Source: an uncultured Chitinophagaceae bacterium (lineage in GTDB: Bacteria; Bacteroidota; Bacteroidia; Chitinophagales; Chitinophagaceae). Taken from it: 64,000 nucleotides of DNA. The DNA lies in NCBI GenBank assembly GCA_937873715.1, contig CALMYJ010000027.1, forward strand, positions 98,355 to 162,354. The letters are read 5' to 3'. Of the stretch, positions 36,679-46,026 are shown piece after piece. Under the pieces are notes generated by a model. It made no database searches. It was given only the letters and a program-made list of their open reading frames with translations, and had not been told where the DNA came from. The stretch's first letter is position 1, and each line of letters opens with the position of its first letter. Made by a program: the position numbers and the translations under genes.

Positions 36679-38685
36679 ATGAAAAGAATAACGCTGATAA
36701 TGATGGTAATGGGTTGCTGCAACCTGTTTGCACAGCAAAAAGATTACACCTATACGGCTGTGCCCTTTACCCAGGTTCAGCTTACAGATAATTTTTGGCT
36801 CCCCCGTTTAAAAACCAATCATACGGTTACCATACCGGCATCATTTGAACGTTGCGAAAATACCGGCAGGATAAAAAACTTTGAAATGGCTGCCGCTCAG
36901 TCAGGTAAGTTTTGTACCGTTTTCCCTTTTGATGATACCGATATCTACAAAACCATTGAAGGGGCTTCTTTTTCGCTCAGCATTTTTCCCGATAAAAAAC
37001 TGGAGCTGTATATCGATTCGCTGATTGATAAAATATCCAAAGCGCAGGAGGCAGATGGTTATTTGTACACAGCCCGTACCATCGATCCGCTGCATCCACA
37101 TGCATGGGCCGGCGCCAACCGCTGGGAAAGGGAAAGAGAGCTGAGCCATGAGTTATACAATTCCGGCCACCTGTACGAAGCCGCTGCTGCACATTTTGCC
37201 GCCACCGGTAAAAGAAATTTATTAAACATTGCTTTAAAAAATGCCGACCTGGTTTGTACAGTTTTTGGTAAAAACAAACTGCATGTAGCCCCGGGCCACC
37301 AGGTAGTGGAAATGGGGCTGATAAAGCTGTATCGCATAACCGGAAAAAAGGAATACCTCGAAGCCGCTAAGTTTTTTATTGAAGAAAGAGGGCATTACAA
37401 AGGTTACGATGCAGCCAGTAAAGATGTATTCAAAAATGGTGCATACTGGCAGGATCATATCCCCGTAGCTGAACAAAAAGAAGCCATAGGGCATGCCGTT
37501 AGGGCTGGGTACTTATATGCTGCAGTGGCAGATGTGGCGGCACTTACAGGGGATGCAGCGCTGCTGGCTGCCATTGATTCTATTTGGGATAATCTTGTTT
37601 CAAAAAAGATATATGTACAGGGCGGCGCCGGTGCCATAGCTTCTGGTGAACGCTATGGCGATAATTATGAATTGCCTAACCAGAACGCCTATAACGAAAC
37701 CTGCGCCGCCATTGCCAATGTATATTGGAACCAGCGCATGTTTCAACTGCATGGGCATGCAAAGTATATTGATGTGCTGGAAAAAATTTTATACAATGGC
37801 CTGGTTTCCGGCGTTGGCCTGGATGGTAAATCTTTTTTTTACACTAATGCCATGCAGGTAACCAACAGTTATCCGTCTGGCGATATAGAGGCAGAGCGTT
37901 CCGGATGGTTTACCTGCTCCTGCTGTCCTACAAACCTTACCCGGTTATTGCCATCTGTTCCCGGTTATGTATATGCGCAAAAGAATGATGATTTGTTCAT
38001 TAATCTTTTCATCAACAGTACTGCAACGATTGCTGTTGCACAAAAAAATATTACTGTACAGCAACAGCACCAGTATCCCTGGGAGGGTAATTTAAAATTT
38101 TTGGTATCGCCGCAAAAAGGCAGTATCCGTTTTCCACTACATATACGCATACCCGGCTGGGCAGTGGATGAAGCTATCCCATCCAACTTGTATCATTTTG
38201 CTGAAAAAATGGCAATAAACATTCCTGTTTTTGTAAATGGTAAGCCGGTACAGTATGCCATTGCAAACGGTTATGCTGTACTTAACCGGGAATGGAAAAA
38301 GGGTGATGTGGTGGAAATGCAGTTAGGCATGGAAGTGCGTCGTGTATATGCCATTGACCAGGTAAAAAATGATAGGGGTAAAATGGCATTGCAGCGTGGC
38401 CCGATTATCTATTGTGCTGAATGGCCGGATAACGGGGGCAGCGTATCAACATTTGTATTGCCCCGTACTATTGATTTTACAACTGAATACAGGCCTTCAC
38501 TGCTGCAGGGTGTTACAGTATTAAAAGCTGTAACAGATAAGCTGGTGATTAAAGACGATAAAGTAACTACAGTTAAAGAACCATTTGTAGCTATACCTTA
38601 TTATGCCTGGGCCAACAGGGGAAGGGGTGAAATGATGATTTGGTTTCCTGAAAAAATAAAAGCGGTAGATATTATTTCGCAATGA
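36679..38685 (+). CDS. Exported beta-L-arabinofuranosidase, GH127
   Basis: Removes beta-L-arabinofuranose, as found in plant hydroxyproline-rich glycoproteins and in pectic rhamnogalacturonan II. About 668 residues; start 36679 gives a signal peptide (MKRITLIMMVMGCCNLFAQ), while the longer frame from 36643 has none. The zinc-thiolate catalytic set of the family is intact: E340 and C342 in YNETCAAIANVYW, and C413, C415 and C416 in FTCSCCPTN, where the middle cysteine is the nucleophile in the characterised HypBA1. The barrel domain is followed by two beta-sandwich domains. It complements the alpha-linkage GH51 enzymes. araA begins 108 bp downstream. Confidence 0.93.
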   Translation: MKRITLIMMVMGCCNLFAQQKDYTYTAVPFTQVQLTDNFWLPRLKTNHTVTIPASFERCENTGRIKNFEMAAAQSGKFCTVFPFDDTDIYKTIEGASFSLSIFPDKKLELYIDSLIDKISKAQEADGYLYTARTIDPLHPHAWAGANRWERERELSHELYNSGHLYEAAAAHFAATGKRNLLNIALKNADLVCTVFGKNKLHVAPGHQVVEMGLIKLYRITGKKEYLEAAKFFIEERGHYKGYDAASKDVFKNGAYWQDHIPVAEQKEAIGHAVRAGYLYAAVADVAALTGDAALLAAIDSIWDNLVSKKIYVQGGAGAIASGERYGDNYELPNQNAYNETCAAIANVYWNQRMFQLHGHAKYIDVLEKILYNGLVSGVGLDGKSFFYTNAMQVTNSYPSGDIEAERSGWFTCSCCPTNLTRLLPSVPGYVYAQKNDDLFINLFINSTATIAVAQKNITVQQQHQYPWEGNLKFLVSPQKGSIRFPLHIRIPGWAVDEAIPSNLYHFAEKMAINIPVFVNGKPVQYAIANGYAVLNREWKKGDVVEMQLGMEVRRVYAIDQVKNDRGKMALQRGPIIYCAEWPDNGGSVSTFVLPRTIDFTTEYRPSLLQGVTVLKAVTDKLVIKDDKVTTVKEPFVAIPYYAWANRGRGEMMIWFPEKIKAVDIISQ

Positions 38686-38793
38686 GTAAGGCTGCCAAAA
38701 GCTATGCTGATGAAAGGATTGCGACGCAACGATGCTGCTATGAAAAACTAATGCCGGTATAAAAAAACAATTTTCACAATAAATACATCAACA

Positions 38794-40284
38794 ATGCATT
38801 CATTAAAAGAACTGGAGGTTTGGTTTGTAACCGGCAGCCAGCATTTATACGGTGAGGAAACCCTGAAAAAAGTAGCCGAACATTCCCTGCAAATTGCAAA
38901 ATATTTGCATGCTGCTGATGGGGTGCCCGTTTCCGTTATATTTAAGCCAACGGTAAAATCAACCGAAGAAATTTACGCCGTATGTGCCGAAGCCAATGCC
39001 ACCAAAAAATGCATCGGCCTCATTACCTGGATGCATACTTTTTCGCCGGCGAAAATGTGGATTAACGGGTTGAAGATTTTGCAAAAACCCATGCTGCACC
39101 TGCACACACAATTTAACAGGGATATACCCTGGGCTGATATTGATATGGACTTTATGAACCTGAACCAAAGTGCTCATGGCGACAGGGAGTTTGGTTTTAT
39201 TATGAGCCGTATGCGCCTGCGCCGTAAAGTGGTGGTGGGCCACTGGCAAGATCCCGTGGTGATACAACGCATCAATGCATGGGCTAGGGCTGCAGCAGGC
39301 TGGCACGACTGGCAGGGTGCTAAGTTTGTACGCTTTGGCGATAACATGCGCTATGTGGCCGTTACGGATGGCGATAAAGTGGAGGCCGAATTGAAATTTG
39401 GATTTAGTGTAAATACACATGGCATTGGCGACCTCGTAAAAGTAATTAATGAAATCAGTGATGCCGAAGTGGATAAGCTGATAAAAGAGTACGAGGATAG
39501 TTATGTGGTAGTGGATGCTCTTAAAAAAGGAGCAGCACAATACCAGTCGTTAAGAGAAGCGGCAAGAATTGAATTGGGATTACAGTTTTTTTTAGAAGAT
39601 GGTAATTACAAAGGCTTTAGCGATACATTCGAAGATTTGCATGGCATGATACAATTGCCCGGTATTGGTGCACAACGCATGATGGCAAAGGGTTATGGCT
39701 TTGCGGGGGAGGGCGACTGGAAAACAGCAGCACTGGTGAGGGCCATGAAAGTAATGGGATACGGCTTAAAAGGCGGCAACAGTTTTATGGAAGATTATAC
39801 CTATCATTTTGATCCGGCTAATCCGATGGTGCTGGGGTCGCATATGCTGGAAATTTGTCCTAGTATTGCCAGCACTAAACCTTCCTGCGAAATACACCCA
39901 CTCGGTATTGGTGGTAAAGCCGATCCTGTAAGGCTGGTATTTAATTCGGCAGCAGGCCCTGCCATTAATGCTTCGGTGATTGATATGGGCAACCGTTTTC
40001 GTTTACTCGTTAACGATGTAGAGGCAGTGGAGCCATTTGCAGAGCTGCCCAAACTGCCCGTAGCTAGGGTGCTTTGGAAGCCATATCCTAATATGAATGA
40101 TGGTTGTGCTGCATGGATATTGGCCGGTGGCGCCCATCATACCTGCTACAGCCAAAATCTTACTTCGGAGCACATGGAAGATTTTGCCGATATGACCGGT
40201 ATTGAATGTGTACGCATTGATAAAAAAACCGACTTGTACCAGTTTAAAAATGAACTCCGCTGGAGTGAAGTATATTACAGGTAA
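38794..40284 (+). CDS. araA: L-arabinose isomerase
   Basis: Converts L-arabinose to L-ribulose, Mn2+-dependent. 496 residues, normal length. N-terminal [18 protein letters not shown], the [11 protein letters not shown] segment, and the metal ligands in [18 protein letters not shown] (Glu), [13 protein letters not shown] (Glu), [10 protein letters not shown] (His) and [13 protein letters not shown] (His) are all present. The gene order araB-araD-GH127-araA differs from the classical araBAD. The symporter gene follows after 33 bp. Confidence 0.97.
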   Translation: MHSLKELEVWFVTGSQHLYGEETLKKVAEHSLQIAKYLHAADGVPVSVIFKPTVKSTEEIYAVCAEANATKKCIGLITWMHTFSPAKMWINGLKILQKPMLHLHTQFNRDIPWADIDMDFMNLNQSAHGDREFGFIMSRMRLRRKVVVGHWQDPVVIQRINAWARAAAGWHDWQGAKFVRFGDNMRYVAVTDGDKVEAELKFGFSVNTHGIGDLVKVINEISDAEVDKLIKEYEDSYVVVDALKKGAAQYQSLREAARIELGLQFFLEDGNYKGFSDTFEDLHGMIQLPGIGAQRMMAKGYGFAGEGDWKTAALVRAMKVMGYGLKGGNSFMEDYTYHFDPANPMVLGSHMLEICPSIASTKPSCEIHPLGIGGKADPVRLVFNSAAGPAINASVIDMGNRFRLLVNDVEAVEPFAELPKLPVARVLWKPYPNMNDGCAAWILAGGAHHTCYSQNLTSEHMEDFADMTGIECVRIDKKTDLYQFKNELRWSEVYYR

Positions 40285-40317
40285 ACTTACAAAACGCTAT
40301 AAAAGAAAATTTGCTAT

Positions 40318-42021
40318 ATGAATAAACTTTCCGGCCTCGACCTCCTGATTTTTATAATTTATTTTGTACTGGTAGCCGGTTACGGGTACTGGATATATCA
40401 TAAAAAAAGAAAAGCAACCATCACTGCTTCGCACGACTACTTCCTGGCTGAAGGTTCATTAACCTGGTGGGCCATTGGCGCCTCACTTATAGCATCAAAT
40501 ATTTCTGCAGAGCAGTTTATCGGCATGAGTGGCAACGGTTATTTTGTAGGCGTGGCCGTTGCGGCATACGAATGGATAGCTGCATTGGCACTGATTATTA
40601 TCGCCATCTGGTTTATGCCTGTATATCTAAAAAACAAGATATACACCATGCCACAGTTTTTAAAAACAAGGTATAACGAAACCGTATCCCTCATCATGGC
40701 CATCTTCTGGCTGCTGCTGTATGTGTTTGTAAACCTTACTTCAATATTGTATCTCGGCGCCATTGCCATTAGTGGTTTAATTGGGCCTGAATATTTGCAC
40801 ACCGTAATGGTAGCCTTAGCTGTTTTTTCGCTGATCATAACACTGGGTGGTATGAAGGTGATAGGCTACACAGATGTGATACAGGTGGCGGTATTGATTA
40901 TTGGCGGCTTTGCCACTATTTACTTTGCCTTAACGATTGTAAGCGAAAAATTCGGGCTTGGCAGGGATGCCATTGCAGGATTTAAAACATTGATGCAGCA
41001 GGCACCCGACCATTTTCACATGATATTAAAAAAACCTACAGCCGCCTCATCGCAGGAAGACATTAATAAATACCTGATACTACCGGGCATCGCTATGTAT
41101 TTTGCGGGCCAGTGGATTGTGAACCTCAATTACTGGGGTTGCAACCAGTACATTACTCAACGGGCACTCGGTGCCGATTTGCAAACAGCCCGTAAAGGCA
41201 TTTTGTTTGCCGGTTTTTTAAAACTGATGATGCCCATAATTGTAATGCTGCCTGGTATTGCCGCTTATGTGTTGCATCAAAACGGCCACCTTGAAGGCTT
41301 AAGGGGAATGGATGATGCCTATTCTGCAATACTTGGCTTTTTGCCTTCAGGCTTAAAGGGCCTCGCTATAGCTGCACTAACGGCGGCGATTGTAGCTTCG
41401 CTGGCTGGTAAGCTAAATAGTATTGCCACCATCTTTACACTGGATATATACATGAAATATTTCAGGAAAAATGATGCCGCCACCACAGGCGAAGGCGCCG
41501 AAAAAAGTATGGTGGGTATTGGAAAAATAGCGGCTTTTGTATCGATAGCCATTGCTGTTGTTTTTGAGTGGAAAGATTTTTTAGGTATTGCTGGCGAAGG
41601 TGGTTTTACCTTTATTCAAAAGTATACCGGCTTTATCAGCCCGGGTGTGTTTGCCATGTTCATACTGGGTATGTTTTGGAAGCGTACTACCGGCGCTGCA
41701 GCCGTTGCCGGTTTAATTACCGGCTTTGGCATGTCCATCTTTTTCAACAGCTTTGCTGTAAATATTTTTGGCCACGAAACCCTGCTTTACACTGCATTTA
41801 TGAACAGTAAAGGGGTGTATGAAATACCATTCCTGATTAATATGGGCTGGGCATTTTTCTTTACGGTGGCAGTAATGGTGGGTATAAGTCTGGCCGGGCC
41901 AAAAGTTAATCCCAAAGCATTTGCATTAGATAAACAAATGTTTAAGCTGAGCCCTTCTATTACAGCAATGGTGGTAGCTACATTGTTTATTTTGGCAGCA
42001 TTGTACATTAAATTCTGGTAA
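40318..42021 (+). CDS. Sodium/solute symporter, probable arabinose importer
   Basis: 567 residues, SSS (SLC5-like) family with about 14 membrane spans. Sodium-site and family marks: TWWAIGASLIASNISAEQF near residue 50, GGMKVIGYTDVIQVAVLI and AALTAAIVASLAGKLNSIAT. It is encoded 33 bp after araA in the same operon, so L-arabinose is the likely substrate. With no SusC/SusD in the locus, it would be the inner-membrane entry point for sugar released by the exported glycosidases. Substrate is inferred from context only. Confidence 0.88.
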   Translation: MNKLSGLDLLIFIIYFVLVAGYGYWIYHKKRKATITASHDYFLAEGSLTWWAIGASLIASNISAEQFIGMSGNGYFVGVAVAAYEWIAALALIIIAIWFMPVYLKNKIYTMPQFLKTRYNETVSLIMAIFWLLLYVFVNLTSILYLGAIAISGLIGPEYLHTVMVALAVFSLIITLGGMKVIGYTDVIQVAVLIIGGFATIYFALTIVSEKFGLGRDAIAGFKTLMQQAPDHFHMILKKPTAASSQEDINKYLILPGIAMYFAGQWIVNLNYWGCNQYITQRALGADLQTARKGILFAGFLKLMMPIIVMLPGIAAYVLHQNGHLEGLRGMDDAYSAILGFLPSGLKGLAIAALTAAIVASLAGKLNSIATIFTLDIYMKYFRKNDAATTGEGAEKSMVGIGKIAAFVSIAIAVVFEWKDFLGIAGEGGFTFIQKYTGFISPGVFAMFILGMFWKRTTGAAAVAGLITGFGMSIFFNSFAVNIFGHETLLYTAFMNSKGVYEIPFLINMGWAFFFTVAVMVGISLAGPKVNPKAFALDKQMFKLSPSITAMVVATLFILAALYIKFW

Positions 42022-42102
42022 ATGATTTATTTGAATTTTCTGAAATTAAGTGTTCAAAAATTATTAAAATGCAGGCGCAGCTAAAACGCAATACATAACC
42101 GG

Positions 42103-42768
42103 ATGACAAACAAAAAAGCCTTTCTTTTTGATTTAAACGGCACAATGGTAGATGATATGACGTATCATATCAAAGCATGGCACAGGATAATGAATGATAA
42201 TGGTGCCGGTATATCGCTTGAACGGATGAAAGCAGAGTGCTATGGTAAGAATGAAGAAGTGATAGAAAGAATATTACCCGGTAAATTTTCGATGGCTGAA
42301 AAAACGGCAATGGGCCTGGCAAAAGAAAAGCAATACCAGCATGAATTCAGGCCTTACCTGCAATTGCTGCCGGGGCTGAACGAATTTTTACAAAAAGCCA
42401 AACAGCAGCATATTAAAATGGCTATCGGTACGGCAGCCATTATGAGTAATGTTGATTTTGTGCTGGATGGCTTAAATATCCGCTCATATTTTGAGGCCCT
42501 CATTAGCGCAGATGAGGTAACCAAAAGTAAGCCCGACCCGGAAACCTATTTGCTGTGTGCGGCACAACTGCATGTGGCGGCCGAACAATGCATCGTATTT
42601 GAGGATGCACCTAAAGGCGTGGAATGTGCCGCCCGTGCCGGCATGCAGGCCGTGGTGCTTACCACCATGCATGAAGCCTGGGAGTTTACAGTATTCGATA
42701 ATGTGCTAATGATCATCAACGATTATACCGATACAAAGCTGGCTGCACTATTTGATGCAGCAGTTTAA
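42103..42768 (+). CDS. HAD-family phosphatase / beta-phosphoglucomutase-like
   Basis: 221 residues with a cap domain after motif I (class C1 HAD). Motif I reads FDLNGTMVDD: the nucleophile D10 is kept but the second aspartate (general acid/base) is Asn12 instead of the usual Asp. Motif III lysine in KSKPDPETY and motif IV VFEDAPKGVECAARAG are normal. It is the last gene of the arabinose operon, 81 bp after the symporter. A role in removing dead-end sugar phosphates such as ribulose- or arabinose-phosphate is plausible; the substrate is unknown. Confidence 0.82.
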   Translation: MTNKKAFLFDLNGTMVDDMTYHIKAWHRIMNDNGAGISLERMKAECYGKNEEVIERILPGKFSMAEKTAMGLAKEKQYQHEFRPYLQLLPGLNEFLQKAKQQHIKMAIGTAAIMSNVDFVLDGLNIRSYFEALISADEVTKSKPDPETYLLCAAQLHVAAEQCIVFEDAPKGVECAARAGMQAVVLTTMHEAWEFTVFDNVLMIINDYTDTKLAALFDAAV

Positions 42769-42797
42769 TGAACACTCTTGTTGTAAAAGAGTATTAA

Positions 42798-43916
42798 TTA
42801 GTATAACGATTTTGCAATACCCATCTCCAGCCCACGCAGTTCGGCAAGTCCACGCAGCCTGCCAATAGCGGAGTAGCCGGGGTTTGTTTGTTTTTTTAAA
42901 TCATCCAGCATCTGGTGGCCATGATCGGGCCGCATGGGTATAGTAATCCTGCGCTGCTGCATTACTGTTAGTATTTCTTTTACCACTGCATACATATCCA
43001 CATCACCCTCAAGGTGATTGTCTTCATAAAAATCGCCCCACTCATTTCTACGGGTGCTGCGCAGGTGTATAAAATTTATCCGGTCGCCAAATTGTTGTAC
43101 CATTTTCGGTAAATCATTATCTGCCTTTACACCAAACGAGCCGGTGCAAAAGCATAAGCCGTTGTTTAATGAAGGTGCGGCTTCAAACAGGCGTTGTACA
43201 TCAGCAGCAGTGCTTACCACACGGGGTAGCCCTAACAGGGAGTACGGAGGATCATCGGGATGAATCACCATTTTTACATTACAGGCATCAGCAACCGGTA
43301 TAATTTGTTCTAAAAAATAAATTAGGTGTGAACGAAGTTTTTCGGCATCAATGTCTTTATATGCATCCAGTGCCTGCTGAAACTGTTGCAGGGTGAAGCT
43401 TTCTTCGCTGCCCGGCAGGCCTTTGATGATATTTTGCTGCAGTAGTTTTTTTTCAGCGCTGCTCATAGCGCTGAATGTTGCAGCAGCCCTTTCCAGTTCC
43501 CCTGCTGTATAATCTTTTTCAGCATTTTTTCTTTGTAAGATAAATACATCAAATGCTATGAATGCCGCTCTTTCAAATCGTAGGGCAAGCGATCCATCGG
43601 GCATGGGATAAGCCAGGTCGGTTCTTGTCCAGTCCATCACCGGCATAAAATTGTAAGTAATAATATTTATACCACACTGGCTTAAATGTTGTATGGTTTG
43701 CTGATAGTTGCTGATGTACTGCCAGTAATCTCCCTTTTGTGTTTTAATGGCTTCATGCACCGGTACGCTTTCCACCACAGTCCATTGCAGGCCTGCTGTT
43801 TCAATTTCTGCTTTTCGTTTTAAGATTTCATCTACGGGCCATACCTGCCCGTTAGGTATATGGTGCAGTGCCGTTACCACAGCAGAGCAGCCTGCCTGTT
43901 TGATATGGGTAAAACT
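42798..43916 (-). pseudogene. uxuA: Mannonate dehydratase gene, 5'-truncated
   Basis: Mannonate dehydratase converts D-mannonate to 2-keto-3-deoxygluconate in glucuronate breakdown. From [10 protein letters not shown] (about 43916-43887) through [11 protein letters not shown] and [10 protein letters not shown] to the end, the frame matches the family, including the metal/active-site segments [33 protein letters not shown] and RPDHGHQM. The conserved start expected before it (an RWYGPNDPV-like segment with the initiator) is absent: upstream codons are unrelated, no in-frame ATG exists and a stop closes the frame near 43980. The first possible codon is a GTG at 43880, inside the conserved core. 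About 20 N-terminal residues and the native promoter have been lost. Possibly still translated in part, but more likely inactive. Confidence 0.7.
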
Positions 43917-44033
43917 GCCGCCACACTCCTGTCCAACTCCATCGAAAAAACAAATGTTGATTATACCAAAGAATTAGTTGTGCTGCCTTCGGTGCTGATT
44001 GAAAGAAATTCAACAAGGGGCAATCTTGCTTAA
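43902..44033 (+). pseudogene. C-terminal stump of a LacI-type regulator
   Basis: A 43-codon plus-strand frame reads [17 protein letters not shown] and [16 protein letters not shown], then stops at 44033. This is the pattern of a LacI-family C-terminus (EMGKTAA..LL..IE....vvLP..LI.R.S). No DNA-binding domain or start precedes it; upstream sequence is uxuA in the opposite direction. It appears to be the remnant of a regulator once divergent from uxuA. Confidence 0.65.
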
Positions 44034-44084
44034 CCCAGGTATGCTGTACCGGGATGCTTTTGTATACAAGTGCTTTGGAGTATC

Positions 44085-45875
44085 TTAATCGTTTAGTTTT
44101 AATACCGCTAGGAAAGCTTCCTGTGGTACCTCTACATTGCCGATTTGTTTCATGCGCTTTTTACCTTCTTTCTGTTTTTCGAGCAGCTTTCTTTTACGGC
44201 TGATATCGCCACCATAACATTTAGCGGTTACATCTTTACGCATGGCGCTAATGTTTTCACGGGCAACTACTTTGGCACCAATAGCGGCTTGTATCGCAAT
44301 TTGAAATTGCTGGCGGGGCAGCAGCTCTTTTAATTTTTCGCAAAGCTTGCGGCCAAAATCCTGTGCACGGCTTCGGTGTATCAATGCACTAAGTGCATCT
44401 ACCCGGTCGCCGTTGAGGAGAATATCCATTTTTACAATATCGCTTACCCTGTAGCCAATAGGGTGATAGTCGAAAGAAGCATAACCACGTGTCATGCTTT
44501 TGAGTTTATCATAAAAGTCGAACACAATTTCGGTGAGGGGCATTTCAAAACTTAACTCCACACGGGTAGGGGTAAGGTAGCTTTGATGGGTAAGTATGCC
44601 CCGCTTGCCGATACAGAGTGTCATGATATTGCCAATATATTCCGGCTTGCTGATGATTTGTGCTTTAATAAATGGTTCGTCCACATGGTCTATCCGCACC
44701 GGGTCGGGCATTTCTGTAGGGTTGTTAATAATGATTTCTTCGCCCTTTGTGGTGGTGGCTTTAAAGCTTACGTTGGGTACGGTGGTAATCACCGTTTGGT
44801 TAAACTCTCTTTCAAGCCGCTCCTGAATAATTTCCATGTGCAGCATGCCCAAAAATCCACAGCGGAAGCCAAAGCCGAGGGCCTGCGATGTTTCGAGTTC
44901 AAAGGTTAGTGATGCATCATTGAGTTGCAATTTATCCATACAGTCCCGCAGTTCTTCAAAGGCATCTGTTTCTACGGGGAAGATACCGGCAAATACCATT
45001 GGCTTTACATCTTCAAAGCCATGAATATAATCGCTGCAGGGGTTGGCTACCGTGGTAATGGTATCACCCACTTTTACTTCACGGGCATTTTTTATACCTG
45101 TAATGATATACCCCACATCACCTGCCCTCACTTCATTTTTGGGCTCCATGCCCAGTTTTAGTATACCCACTTCATCGGCCAGGTATTCGGCACCGGTATT
45201 AAAAAACCTGATTTTATCGTTTTTGCGTAATACCCCGTTTAAGATGCGGTAATACACAATAATACCACGAAAGGAATTGAAAACACTATCGAATATCAAT
45301 GCCTGGAGCGGTGCGTCTTCGTTGCCTTGTGGTGGCGAAATACGTTCTATGATGGCATGCAAAATTTCTTCGATACCAATGCCGCTTTTGCCGCTGGCGA
45401 GCAAAATATCCTCTGCCTTGCAGCCAATGAGTTCTACAATCTGGTCGGTTACTTCGGGTATCATTGCCCCGTCCATATCAATTTTATTGATAACGGGAAT
45501 AATCTCAAGGTCGTTTTCGATAGCAAGGTAAAGGTTGCTGATGGTTTGTGCCTGTATACCCTGGCTGGCATCTACCAAAAGCAGGGCACCTTCGCAGGCA
45601 GCAAGGGCACGGCTTACTTCGTAGCTAAAGTCCACATGCCCCGGTGTATCAATAAGGTTGAGTACATATTGCGTACCCTTGTAAGTATAATTAATTTGTA
45701 TAGCATGGCTTTTAATGGTAATGCCTTTTTCCCTTTCAAGATCCATATCATCCAATACCTGGTTCATCATTTGTCGTTCGCTGATGGTTTTGGTATGTTC
45801 CAGCAGTCGGTCGGCCAGGGTACTTTTGCCGTGGTCAATATGGGCTATAATGCAAAAATTGCGGATATGCTTCAT
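44085..45875 (-). CDS. lepA: Elongation factor 4 (LepA)
   Basis: Ribosome-binding GTPase that acts on stalled or back-translocated ribosomes. 596 residues from the chosen ATG at 45875 ([20 protein letters not shown]), which is the family start; 14 further codons upstream are open but lack similarity. G1 [10 protein letters not shown]3 DTPGHVDF, G4 NKIDM, and the EF4 C-terminal region with [23 protein letters not shown] read in parts are all present. A -7 element lies 40 nt upstream. Confidence 0.97.
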   Translation of the reverse strand: MKHIRNFCIIAHIDHGKSTLADRLLEHTKTISERQMMNQVLDDMDLEREKGITIKSHAIQINYTYKGTQYVLNLIDTPGHVDFSYEVSRALAACEGALLLVDASQGIQAQTISNLYLAIENDLEIIPVINKIDMDGAMIPEVTDQIVELIGCKAEDILLASGKSGIGIEEILHAIIERISPPQGNEDAPLQALIFDSVFNSFRGIIVYYRILNGVLRKNDKIRFFNTGAEYLADEVGILKLGMEPKNEVRAGDVGYIITGIKNAREVKVGDTITTVANPCSDYIHGFEDVKPMVFAGIFPVETDAFEELRDCMDKLQLNDASLTFELETSQALGFGFRCGFLGMLHMEIIQERLEREFNQTVITTVPNVSFKATTTKGEEIIINNPTEMPDPVRIDHVDEPFIKAQIISKPEYIGNIMTLCIGKRGILTHQSYLTPTRVELSFEMPLTEIVFDFYDKLKSMTRGYASFDYHPIGYRVSDIVKMDILLNGDRVDALSALIHRSRAQDFGRKLCEKLKELLPRQQFQIAIQAAIGAKVVARENISAMRKDVTAKCYGGDISRKRKLLEKQKEGKKRMKQIGNVEVPQEAFLAVLKLND

Positions 45876-45914
45876 GCGTTCGGTTCCTTTTATGCCGTTT
45901 TTTTGCGGCAGGCG

Positions 45915-45922
45915 CAAAGATA
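45915..45922 (-). promoter_or_regulatory. -7 element of lepA
   Basis: Minus-strand TATCTTTG, an exact TAnnTTTG match, 40 nt before the lepA start. A TTG lies 24 nt further upstream, slightly beyond the usual spacing. Confidence 0.45.
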
Positions 45923-46026
45923 ACCGTAAACCGTGTAATACTAATACAAACGGAGAACCGGCTGCGATTGATTTTTTAGGCTGGGGTACAGTGTAGCGGT
46001 AATAAGCAGCCAGTTAAGGGTATTTT

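Noticed and set aside
24094..42768. SusC/SusD genes in the arabinose locus
   Set aside because: Every long frame in the interval is assigned to another family; none has TonB-plug or SusD features.
43880..43880. GTG at 43880 as the native start of a complete uxuA
   Set aside because: Conserved family sequence ([10 protein letters not shown]) continues upstream of it in frame, so this codon lies inside the ancestral gene; the true N-terminus is missing.
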